DNA from: an uncultured Collinsella sp.
Lineage (GTDB): Bacteria; Actinomycetota; Coriobacteriia; Coriobacteriales; Coriobacteriaceae
Direction of reading: 5' to 3'
Assembly: GCA_900757285.1 (NCBI GenBank)
Contig: CAAENI010000030.1
Coordinates: 1 to 12,515, forward strand
DNA length: 12,515 nt
Positions within the stretch are counted from its first letter, which is position 1, and the number at the start of each line of letters is the position of its first letter. The translations under genes and the position numbers were made by a program. Of this stretch, positions 6,026 through 12,515 are shown piece by piece. Below the pieces are notes generated by a model. It was not told the origin of the DNA. It made no database searches and saw only the letters and a list, made by a program, of their open reading frames with translations.

Positions 6026-7588
6026 ATGAACAAAGATGAGCTGCTGGCAAAGTTCCAGCGCCTGGGCAAAGTCCTCATGACGCCTGTCTTGATCCTGCCA
6101 ATCGCCGGCATCCTTCAGGGCTTTGGCAATGCCTTTACCAGCCCCACCCTTACGGCAGCTGTTCCCTGGCTTGCTGCTCCGGGCTTTGCGATCTTCTTTT
6201 CGATTCTCAAGGCCGCTGCCAGCATCGTTATGAACAACATCCCGGTTATCTTCTCGATTTGTCTCGCCTATGGCTTCGCCAAGTCCGAGAAGGCTACCGC
6301 GGCGCTTTGTGGCTTTTTGGGCTACATGTGCATGAATTCCGTGATGGGCACGTTCCTTACGGCGACTGGCGTCATCGATCCCGCGAATCTTACGACGGGC
6401 CAGAGCACGATCCTCGGCATCACCACGCTCGACACTGGCGTTATCGGCGGTCTTCTGGTGGGCGCAATCGTCGCATGGTTGCATAACCGTTACTACAAGA
6501 TTGAGCTGCCTGCCGTGTTCTCCATCTTCAACGGCACGCGCTTTATCCCAGCGGTGACGCTGCTCTCATGCAGCATCCTCGCATTGGTCATGTCCTTTGT
6601 TTTCCCGTTTATTCAGAACGCTCTCGGTGCGCTGTCCGAGTTCATCAAGACTACGGGTGCCTTTGGTGCATTTGTCTACGGCGCCGGCGAGCGCATGCTC
6701 CTGCCTTTTGGCCTGCATCACTTTGTCTATTTGCCGTTCTTCTTCACGTCGCTCGGTGGCGTCGAGACCATCGACGGCCAGACTGTTCAGGGCGCTATCA
6801 ATATCTACAACGCGATCCTGGGCTCTCCCAGCACGCCGTTTAACATCGAGGTCAGCCGTTTTGTCATGAACGGCAAGGTTATCTTCGCCATGTTCGGCCT
6901 GCCTGGCGCTGCACTCGCCTTCTACAAGACGGCGCTTCCCAAGAACAAGAAGAAGACCGCAGCACTCATGATCGCCATCGTGGTGCCTTGCATCCTCTCC
7001 GGCATTACCGAGCCGCTCGAGTACTCCTTCCTGTTTATCGCGCCCATCCTCTACGTGTTCCACGCTCTTATGGCTGGTCTTGCTTATGCGCTGACCTATA
7101 TCCTGCAGTTCAACGTGGCTGGCTCCGCGTCCTTCGGCGGCCCGCTCTTGTCGTTGATCTTTAACGGCATTATGGGTGCAGCCAAGGGCTCCAACTGGCA
7201 GGTTATCCTGTTCCTCGGCCCCATCTACTTCGTGGTGTACTACTTCGTCTTCAAGTTCATCATTCTTAAGAAGGACCTTAAGACCCCTGGCCGCGAGGAA
7301 GAGTCCGACGATGAAGCCGAAAAGGCTCCCAAGACCGTGATTAGCGACCTCATTCCCGCCATCGTTGAGGCAGTGGGCGGCGACAACAATATTAAGTCTG
7401 TCGAGGCCTGCTTCACCCGTCTGCGCATCCAGCTCAATGACTGTGACAAGGTGGTTGATGACGCCGAGTTTACCGAAAAGCTCGAAGCGCGTGGCATCGT
7501 GCACGTCAACGGCGGCGTGCAGATTGTCTACGGCAACATGGCATCTAACTACGCAACTCAGATGCGCGAGCTACTGGGTATGGAGTAA
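6026..7588 (+). CDS. PTS alpha-glucoside-specific transporter, EIICB fusion
   Basis: This 520-residue membrane protein imports and phosphorylates an alpha-glucoside. It matches the glucose-superfamily EIICB type of MalB/GlvC (TIGR02005-like). The EIIC part (about 1-420) is rich in membrane helices and has NNIPVIFSICLAYGFAKSEK, GERMLLPFGLHH (from about 221) and the substrate motif GITEPLEYS (from 326). An acidic linker (EEESDDEAEK) leads to the EIIB domain (about 440-520), whose phosphorylated Cys462 sits in ACFTRLR. No EIIA domain follows. GAGGGG at 6014-6019 lies six bases before the ATG. The gene follows the GH4 gene by 82 bases and ends at a strong terminator. It is clearly paralogous to the EIICB encoded at 8659-10239. 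The exact sugar cannot be read from sequence alone. Confidence 0.9.
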   Translation: MNKDELLAKFQRLGKVLMTPVLILPIAGILQGFGNAFTSPTLTAAVPWLAAPGFAIFFSILKAAASIVMNNIPVIFSICLAYGFAKSEKATAALCGFLGYMCMNSVMGTFLTATGVIDPANLTTGQSTILGITTLDTGVIGGLLVGAIVAWLHNRYYKIELPAVFSIFNGTRFIPAVTLLSCSILALVMSFVFPFIQNALGALSEFIKTTGAFGAFVYGAGERMLLPFGLHHFVYLPFFFTSLGGVETIDGQTVQGAINIYNAILGSPSTPFNIEVSRFVMNGKVIFAMFGLPGAALAFYKTALPKNKKKTAALMIAIVVPCILSGITEPLEYSFLFIAPILYVFHALMAGLAYALTYILQFNVAGSASFGGPLLSLIFNGIMGAAKGSNWQVILFLGPIYFVVYYFVFKFIILKKDLKTPGREEESDDEAEKAPKTVISDLIPAIVEAVGGDNNIKSVEACFTRLRIQLNDCDKVVDDAEFTEKLEARGIVHVNGGVQIVYGNMASNYATQMRELLGME

Positions 7589-7616
7589 ACGACTCAAACA
7601 CACAATCAAGATTAAT

Positions 7617-7656
7617 ACAGGTTGGCGTCCGATTCTTCAATCGGGCGCCAACCTGT
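7617..7656 (+). terminator. Intrinsic terminator after the first GH4-PTS operon
   Basis: The 18-base arms at 7617-7634 and 7639-7656 pair fully with a CTTC tetraloop; the only non-Watson-Crick pair is U7628-G7645, which pairs in plus-strand RNA but would be an A-C clash on the other strand. GCTGTTTT follows. It ends the plus-strand operon 29 bases past its stop codon. Since T-rich sequence also lies on the minus-strand side, it may partly serve the converging RpiR transcript. Confidence 0.85.
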
Positions 7657-7673
7657 GCTGTTTTGGGGTGAAT

Positions 7674-7694
7674 GGGCAAGTACATGACGTGCCC
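7674..7694 (+). terminator. Possible second, weak terminator
   Basis: GGGCA..TGCCC arms extended by GT/AC, with one A-G mismatch and a five-base loop, are followed by GTTGCTCTCTTTT. It lies just behind the stronger hairpin at 7617 between converging operons. It is a weak candidate that could be a backup. Confidence 0.3.
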
Positions 7695-7780
7695 GTTGCT
7701 CTCTTTTGGCGCTGCCTATCGTGTATTCGGACGCCTTGCGACGGTGAGGTGCGTTCTTTTCGGTTCTAGCGTGTTTGCGG

Positions 7781-8581
7781 CTAGCGCTGCGCCCGAAGTC
7801 GATTTGCACAGCTGATATACAGAGCGTTAACCGCGCTTTGTAGGCTCATGCCCTCAACCAAGGCGGTCGAGTACTCGCTGAGTGACTCCGCGCTCACGGG
7901 TAGCAAGAGCTCGCGCGCCCCGTTGTTATCGAATGCCATGTTGCTCGATATCCAAATAACGCGGCAACCTCGCCGCTTGGCCTCAACGTAAAGATTGAAG
8001 ATATGGCTCGTCTTCCCTGAGAACGATACAAAGATGGCTAGATCGTCGGGTTGGAGCAGACAGAGCGACGTTTCCTGTCCCTTGACGGAGCCGAATGAGA
8101 AGCACAGTCGGTTTACGCGGCTCAGCTTTTCGCAGAGTGAGCGGGCGGCGAGATTGGAGAATGAGCTTCCGTATACGTAGACATTTTGCGCATCGAGAAG
8201 CCAGTCAACGGCCTGCTCGAGTCGATCCTCAGTGAGCAGGCGTTTTGTTTCAAGCAAAGAGGTCTCTACGATATCGAAATACCAGGGTATATCGATTTGC
8301 TTATGCGCCCTTGCCTCGGTTGTCTCGCGCTGGAGCCAAGCGTTGAAGTCGTCAACTTGCTCTTTGAACGATCGAAAGCTCGAGCCGTTTACGCGCCTGC
8401 AGAAGCGCGAGATGGTCGCGGGCGATGTATTGCACGCGCGGGCAAGTTCTTCTATTGAGAGCTCTGGGATCTCGTCGTGATGGGAAAGGGCGTAGAGTGC
8501 GATGTGGGCGTCAAGGCTGCCGCCCTTCTCGACGTCTTCGATACAAGACCTGAGGTTCGAATAGACCTCGTACATCGACAT
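7781..8581 (-). CDS. RpiR/MurR-family transcriptional regulator (HTH plus SIS)
   Basis: This 266-residue regulator has an N-terminal helix-turn-helix (about 42-68, LSIEELARACNTSPATISRF...) and a C-terminal SIS domain (about 125-235; VYVYGSSFSNLAAR at 134-147, FVSFSGKTSH at 184-193), the expected phosphosugar sensor. It is only distantly similar to the other RpiR protein in the window. It is the last gene of the minus-strand set GH4, EIICB, RpiR, so it probably controls its own operon through the product of that PTS. The ATG at 8581 is preceded by GGAG at an 8-base spacing; a second ATG two codons later lacks that spacing. A hairpin between it and the EIICB gene may reduce its expression. Confidence 0.87.
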   Translation of the reverse strand: MSMYEVYSNLRSCIEDVEKGGSLDAHIALYALSHHDEIPELSIEELARACNTSPATISRFCRRVNGSSFRSFKEQVDDFNAWLQRETTEARAHKQIDIPWYFDIVETSLLETKRLLTEDRLEQAVDWLLDAQNVYVYGSSFSNLAARSLCEKLSRVNRLCFSFGSVKGQETSLCLLQPDDLAIFVSFSGKTSHIFNLYVEAKRRGCRVIWISSNMAFDNNGARELLLPVSAESLSEYSTALVEGMSLQSAVNALYISCANRLRAQR

Positions 8582-8600
8582 TCAAATCACTCCAAACAAT

Positions 8601-8636
8601 AATGCCCCGGAGCGGATATGCCATCTCCGGAGCATT
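8601..8636 (-). terminator. Hairpin after the second EIICB gene
   Basis: The arms 8601-8612 and 8625-8636 pair over 12 positions around a 12-base loop. The one non-standard pair is G-U in minus-strand RNA but A-C on the plus strand, which indicates the minus strand is the working one. It is followed on that strand by ATTGTTTGG, a weak T-rich tail. It lies between the EIICB stop and the RpiR start and probably terminates part of the transcripts before the regulator. Confidence 0.65.
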
Positions 8637-8658
8637 GTGGTGAAGCTATGGGACGGAT

Positions 8659-10239
8659 TTATTCCATGCCCAAGTATTCTCTCATTTCGACTTTGTAGAC
8701 AGAAGCTTTATTGCCGTAAACGATCTGAACACCGCCGCCAACGTGCACGATTGCGCTGGCGCCGAGGTCTTTGGTGAAGACGCTATCGTCCTTGACCAGG
8801 GCGGTGTCTTTGAGGCTGAGCCTCAGGCGAGTGAAGCAGGCGTTGACACCCGAGATGTTATCGGCGCCGCCCACGGCTTCCACGATCTGCGGGATGAGCT
8901 CGCTTACCTGGACAGGTGCTTTGGAGTCGATGGCCGACGTGTCATCCGCTGCCTGCGTGTCATCATCCTCGCGGCCCGGGGTTTTGAGGTCAAATTTCTT
9001 GATAAAGGTGCGGAACAGCACGTAATAGATTCCGAAGTAAGCGATGCCGAGCGGAATAAGCCAGAACCAGTTGGAGCCTTTGTCGGCGTTCATGATGCCG
9101 TTGAAGATCCACGAGAGGAGCGGTCCGCCGAAGGCGGAAGGCCCGGGCACATTGAACTGTACCAGGTAGGTGAGTACATAAGCGATGCCGCACAGCAGGG
9201 CGTGGACCACATAGAGTACGGGCGCTACAAAGAGGAAGGAGTACTCGAGCGGTTCGGTTATGCCCATGATGGCGGCCGGAATGACGGCGGCGATCATGAG
9301 GGAGCCGACCTTCTTTTTATTCTCGGGACGGGCACAGTGGTAGATGGCGAGCGCCGCTGCGGGCAGGCCGCACATGGCGAACAGCACCTTGCCGTTCATG
9401 ACGTATTTTGAGATGTCGATGTCGTACATCATGCCGGGCGTGTTGAGCATGGCGTTGTAGATGTTGACGGCACCCTCGACGGTCTGGCCGTCAACCTGGA
9501 TGCTACCGCCCAGAGAAGTGAAGAAAAACGGCAGGTAGATGAAATGGTGCAGGCCGAAGGGCAGAAGCATGCGCTCGGAGAAGCCATAGATGAACGCGCC
9601 AAACACCCCGGTGGAATCGATGAGTGTCGAGGCGGCCTTTAGGCCGGTTTGCACAAACGGAAACACGAAGGCGAGTGCAACGCCCACCAGGCTCGCGAAA
9701 ACGACGGTGAGGGCGGGGACGCAGCGTGTGCCGTTGAAGATGCCGAGCACCGGCGGAAGCTGAACCTTATAGAATCGGTTGTGGATCCACGCGACTACCA
9801 AGCCGATGATGATGCCGCCGAATACGCCGGTGTCGAGTGTGGTTACGCCCAGGATGGCGTTCTGGCCGGTCTGCAGGTTGGCGGGATCGATGGTGCCCAG
9901 CAGGATAAGCAGCTGACCCATGATCGTGTTCATGGTCATGTAGCCGATGAAGCCTGAGAGTGCGGCGGTCGCCTTCTCGGCCTTGGCGTAACCGTAGGCG
10001 ATGCAGATCGCAAAGAGAACCGAGATGTTACCATTGATAACGTTGCCGGCTGCTTTGATGAGTGTGCTAAAGATCACCATCGGCTCGGTGCCCAAAAGCG
10101 GGCAGAGCGAGATGAGGTTAGCATTGGAAAGGGCGGAGCCCAGACCGACCAAAATGCCGGAAACGGGCAGGAGGAGGACCGGCGCCATGAGCACCTTGCC
10201 GAGTCTCTGGAACTCGCTGTAGAGCTTGCTTTCTTTCAT
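8659..10239 (-). CDS. PTS alpha-glucoside-specific transporter, EIICB fusion (second)
   Basis: This 526-residue membrane protein is the transporter of the second set, with the same role and layout as the EIICB at 6026-7588. The helix-rich EIIC part contains NISVLFAICIAYGYAKAEK, SERMLLPFGLHH and GITEPLEYS, with the last at residue 326, the same position as in the paralogue. An acidic linker (REDDDTQAADD) leads to the EIIB domain, where Cys468 in ACFTRLR is the expected phosphorylation site. It has no EIIA domain. The N-terminal and EIIB ends are very alike in both transporters (FQRLGKVLM near the start; the last three residues are GME in both). AAGGA lies about five bases before the ATG. It follows the GH4 gene by only 24 bases, without an intervening hairpin. 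Confidence 0.9.
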   Translation of the reverse strand: MKESKLYSEFQRLGKVLMAPVLLLPVSGILVGLGSALSNANLISLCPLLGTEPMVIFSTLIKAAGNVINGNISVLFAICIAYGYAKAEKATAALSGFIGYMTMNTIMGQLLILLGTIDPANLQTGQNAILGVTTLDTGVFGGIIIGLVVAWIHNRFYKVQLPPVLGIFNGTRCVPALTVVFASLVGVALAFVFPFVQTGLKAASTLIDSTGVFGAFIYGFSERMLLPFGLHHFIYLPFFFTSLGGSIQVDGQTVEGAVNIYNAMLNTPGMMYDIDISKYVMNGKVLFAMCGLPAAALAIYHCARPENKKKVGSLMIAAVIPAAIMGITEPLEYSFLFVAPVLYVVHALLCGIAYVLTYLVQFNVPGPSAFGGPLLSWIFNGIMNADKGSNWFWLIPLGIAYFGIYYVLFRTFIKKFDLKTPGREDDDTQAADDTSAIDSKAPVQVSELIPQIVEAVGGADNISGVNACFTRLRLSLKDTALVKDDSVFTKDLGASAIVHVGGGVQIVYGNKASVYKVEMREYLGME

Positions 10240-10263
10240 GATGTTCCTTCGATGCGCGGGGAG

Positions 10264-11589
10264 TTAGGACAGGGTCGGCCAATAATCGCCGTTCGCTTCA
10301 ATCAGGTCGTCGAGGATTTGGCGCGCGACGGTAGTCGAAGGGACGGTCTTGTTGATTGCGATGGCTTCGAGCGCCTTCTGGTAGGAATGCTCGTAATATG
10401 CGTCGACGGCGAGCTTCTCACTGGCATTCTGCTCTTCGATAAGCCCCTTGTAAAAGGTGGGGATAGCAGGCTGGCTGATGGGTTCGGGGCCCCAAGAGCG
10501 CAGGTAGGCGGGGACCTCGACCATGGCGTCATCGGGCAGATTGGGGATGGCGCCGTTATTCTCGACGATTACGAGATAACGTTCGCACTTGTTGTAGGCG
10601 ATAGAGGCGGCTGCGTCGACGATAAAGTCGCCAAAGACCGTGAAGCTCTGTACGGGGCTCTTGTAATTGGCGGGATCTGCCAGGTACTTGTCGTGCTCGG
10701 CAAACATCTCCTTCTCGCGTCCGTTGATGACGTTGTCGGCGCGCGTCCAGTTGGGGTCCATGTCATCTGCCATGTCTTTGGAGTACAGGTAGTACTGCAG
10801 GTAGCTGTTGGGCAGATACTCGGGATAGTCCTTCACAATCTTGACGTATTGACCCCAGGTGTGCATCCAGTCCTTGTCCTTGTGATGCTTGTCGCTCACG
10901 GCCATGCCGTGCTCGAGAATCATCTGACGGAGCTCCGGCAGACGATCGCGTCCCTGCTTGTCGTAGATTTTGGTAAACCAGCCAAAGTGATTGAGTCCAA
11001 AATACATGGGGTCGATATCGCGCCAGCTGGGAAGTCCGAGCATCTTAGAGTACGAGAGCAAGATAGCCGTGGGCATATCGCAGATGTTAAGGATATGGTC
11101 GTTGCCAAACTCGCGACGTGTGGCCTCGGCGACAACTGCGGCGGGGTTGGAATAGTTGAGGATCCAGGCGTCTGGACTATATTTCTTGGCGTAGCGTACG
11201 AGGTCGAAGACGCCGGGGATGGACCTGATGCCATAGGAGATCGAACCGCCGGCGCCGCAGGTTTCCTGTCCCACGCAACCGTACTTGAGAGGGATGCGCT
11301 CGTCCTGGCGACGCATCTGAAGGCCACCCTGGCGGATTTGCGCGAAGACGAAGTCGACATCGGTGAATGCCTTTTCGGGATCGGTCGTCACGACAACTTC
11401 GATGTCAGGAGCTTCCTGCTCGATGAACTGCTTCATGATGTCGTAGACGAGATGCATGCGCTTCTCGTCGATGTCGTACAGGGCGAGTTTGCGCAGCGGT
11501 AATTCGTTTTTCTTCTGCAATAGGCTCTGGATGATGCCGGGAGTGTGGGTGCTGCCGGCCCCGGCGATTACAACTGCTTTCTTGTCCAT
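10264..11589 (-). CDS. Family GH4 6-phospho-alpha-glucosidase (CDMP type)
   Basis: This 441-residue cytoplasmic enzyme is expected to cleave 6-phospho-alpha-glucosides to glucose 6-phosphate and a free sugar, with NAD+ and a divalent metal. It shows the nucleotide loop GAGST (10-14), QIRQGG (84-89), GQETCGAGG (107-115), NYSNPA (145-150), the diagnostic CDMP (170-173, metal Cys170) and LNHFGWF (199-205, His201). CDMP is the recognised mark of maltose-6-phosphate hydrolases (MalH/GlvA), and the length equals MalH. It is homologous along its whole length to the GH4 at 4618 but well diverged. The ATG at 11589 is preceded by AAGGGG at an 8-base spacing. It heads the operon GH4-EIICB-RpiR. Confidence 0.92.
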   Translation of the reverse strand: MDKKAVVIAGAGSTHTPGIIQSLLQKKNELPLRKLALYDIDEKRMHLVYDIMKQFIEQEAPDIEVVVTTDPEKAFTDVDFVFAQIRQGGLQMRRQDERIPLKYGCVGQETCGAGGSISYGIRSIPGVFDLVRYAKKYSPDAWILNYSNPAAVVAEATRREFGNDHILNICDMPTAILLSYSKMLGLPSWRDIDPMYFGLNHFGWFTKIYDKQGRDRLPELRQMILEHGMAVSDKHHKDKDWMHTWGQYVKIVKDYPEYLPNSYLQYYLYSKDMADDMDPNWTRADNVINGREKEMFAEHDKYLADPANYKSPVQSFTVFGDFIVDAAASIAYNKCERYLVIVENNGAIPNLPDDAMVEVPAYLRSWGPEPISQPAIPTFYKGLIEEQNASEKLAVDAYYEHSYQKALEAIAINKTVPSTTVARQILDDLIEANGDYWPTLS

Positions 11590-11832
11590 GTGGTAAACCC
11601 CTTTCGTGTGGATTGACCATTTCAGACTACGAAAGCTTTACCTGCGATTCTATCGATTTTCAGATTGCGAAAAACGATAGCGACAATCTTAACAGGATGC
11701 GTTTTGCGTGGTTAAATAGCGCCGGGAAAGATGCTGACTTGGGCGGCAGATGACGTGTTGCATGGCTGCAGGAGCGAACGCCAAGCGGTCAAAAGATGGT
11801 GGGCGGTGCTGCGTCTTTTGGCTGCAATTGCG
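11590..11832 (-). promoter_or_regulatory. Promoter region of the second GH4-PTS-RpiR operon
   Basis: These 243 bases hold no supported gene. On the minus strand TTAACC (11710-11715) and TAAGAT (11686-11691) with an 18-base spacer make a reasonable sigma-70-type promoter. The inverted repeat at 11650-11680 begins just past the predicted start of transcription. Nearer the MFS gene end, CAAAAGA (11790-11796) and TCTTTTG (11814-11820) form a 7-bp inverted repeat with a 17-base loop that might be a poor terminator for the MFS transcript. Confidence 0.5.
11650..11680. promoter_or_regulatory. Candidate operator: 12-bp inverted repeat
   Basis: CTATCGATTTTC (11650-11661) and GAAAAACGATAG (11669-11680) are inverted copies with one mismatch, separated by seven bases. 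The site lies immediately downstream of the proposed -10 (11686-11691), where a bound repressor would block transcription. The RpiR protein encoded at the end of this operon is the obvious candidate ligand. Confidence 0.5.
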
Positions 11833-12515
11833 CTACCCGCGGCGGCGCTCCCAACGTGCCAGCTTAATCGTCACCAGCGTAAGCGCCCAGGCCACAAGCG
11901 AGAACGCGGCGCCCACGGCACCCACGTACGCAATGCCAATGCTGCTTACCACGGCTCCGCCCACCGCGGTGCCAAACGAGATGCCGACGTTGAACGCCAT
12001 GGGCTCAACCGAACTTGCGAGTACCATCGACTTGGGATGGCGGCTGCGCGCCACGTCCATAAAGTGCGTGATGCACGACACCGAGAACAGGTACATGAGC
12101 AGCGCCAAGCTAAAAACAAAGACCAGCGCGAGCGGCATGGTGCCGCCCACAGCAAACAGCCCGAGTAACGCTGCAGCCTGCAGCACAAACGTCACAAGCA
12201 GCGCCTTCATGCCAAAGCGTGCATCGATCCATCCGCCCAGGATGTTCGAGATCAGGCAGAACACGCCGTAGGCCATAAGCGTGGTGCTCGCCTGAACGGT
12301 GCCCATACCCAGCACCTGCTCAAGATAAGGCGTCACGTAGCCGTAGAACACATAGACCGAGCCTACGCCAAACAAAAAGATGAGCATGCCGGTGATGATG
12401 CTCGGCTCGCGCAGCGGACCCGCCTGCTCGCGAAAGGTGGCAGGCTCGTCGGTTTGCCCAGCGCGCGGCATAAACGCCACGAGCGCTCCGCAGATCAGAA
12501 CGGCAAAGGTCAGCG
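11833..12515 (-). CDS. MFS transporter, C-terminal half (5' end outside window)
   Basis: The open frame runs off the right edge, so only the last 226 residues are visible. They contain about seven hydrophobic helices, consistent with helices 6-12 of a 12-helix major facilitator, with GGWIDARFG as the second-half copy of the MFS loop motif (G-x3-D-R-x-G). The pattern resembles the drug/arabinose/purine efflux group (DHA1, AraJ- or PbuE-like), but the substrate cannot be assigned. A GTG at 12480 begins an internal in-frame segment that is not a credible start, because the upstream codons (LTFAVLICGALVAF) continue a membrane helix. It points toward the GH4-PTS operon on the same strand, but a 243-base gap with its own promoter separates them. 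Confidence 0.82.
   Translation of the reverse strand, partial: LTFAVLICGALVAFMPRAGQTDEPATFREQAGPLREPSIITGMLIFLFGVGSVYVFYGYVTPYLEQVLGMGTVQASTTLMAYGVFCLISNILGGWIDARFGMKALLVTFVLQAAALLGLFAVGGTMPLALVFVFSLALLMYLFSVSCITHFMDVARSRHPKSMVLASSVEPMAFNVGISFGTAVGGAVVSSIGIAYVGAVGAAFSLVAWALTLVTIKLARWERRRG

Noticed and set aside
7766..7784. CTAGC/GCTAG hairpin at the end of the second RpiR gene as its terminator
   Set aside because: The stem is only five pairs, includes the stop codon, and no T tract follows on the minus strand.
11731..12271. Plus-strand open frames opposite the MFS gene and in the intergenic region before it
   Set aside because: They are shadows of a membrane protein with clear helices and the GGWIDARFG motif; no ribosome binding site or family character was seen.

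Overview
The window is GC-rich, densely coded bacterial DNA. It looks like a gut actinobacterium of the class Coriobacteriia, probably Collinsella or a near relative. This is an inference from strong GC preference at third codon positions, purine-rich ribosome binding sites, and the combination of a TIGR04076-type Cys-rich protein with several sugar PTS/GH4 loci. No rRNA, tRNA or CRISPR array is visible, so the genus is not proven.

Layout. (1) 103-1249, plus strand: a pyridoxal/pyridoxamine kinase whose end overlaps a small Cys-rich TIGR04076-like protein by 8 bases. (2) 1250-3026: an island-like stretch. Two 76-bp hairpin repeats in direct orientation flank one gene, an AAA ATPase with a C-terminal DUF4143 nuclease-like domain. 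The gene is preceded by three 12-bp direct repeats spaced exactly 33 bp apart and followed by a separate 13-bp perfect hairpin. Its arginine codons (AGG/AGA) differ from those of its neighbours. (3) 3064-4319, minus strand: a low-molecular-weight protein tyrosine phosphatase, with an RpiR-family regulator upstream of it. (4) 4618-7588, plus strand: a GH4 phospho-glycosidase and a PTS EIICB transporter, divergent from the RpiR gene. (5) 7781-11589, minus strand: a second GH4, EIICB and RpiR set transcribed toward the first. (6) 11833-12515, minus strand: the C-terminal half of an MFS transporter cut by the window edge.

How the genes work together. Each EIICB would import and phosphorylate an alpha-glucoside such as maltose or an isomer, and its partner GH4 enzyme would cleave the 6-phospho-disaccharide in the cytoplasm to glucose 6-phosphate plus a free sugar. 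The RpiR proteins (HTH plus SIS domain) probably sense a phosphosugar and control these operons. Neither EIICB carries an EIIA domain and no EIIA gene is present, so a general glucose-type EIIA from elsewhere would have to supply phosphate. The two sets are clear paralogues but differ in regulator position, in the GH4 signature motif (CDQP versus CDMP) and in intergenic hairpins. They are therefore better read as two specialised systems than as a recent duplication.

The part least explained by known genes is the ATPase island with its hairpin repeats and 33-bp-phased upstream motifs.
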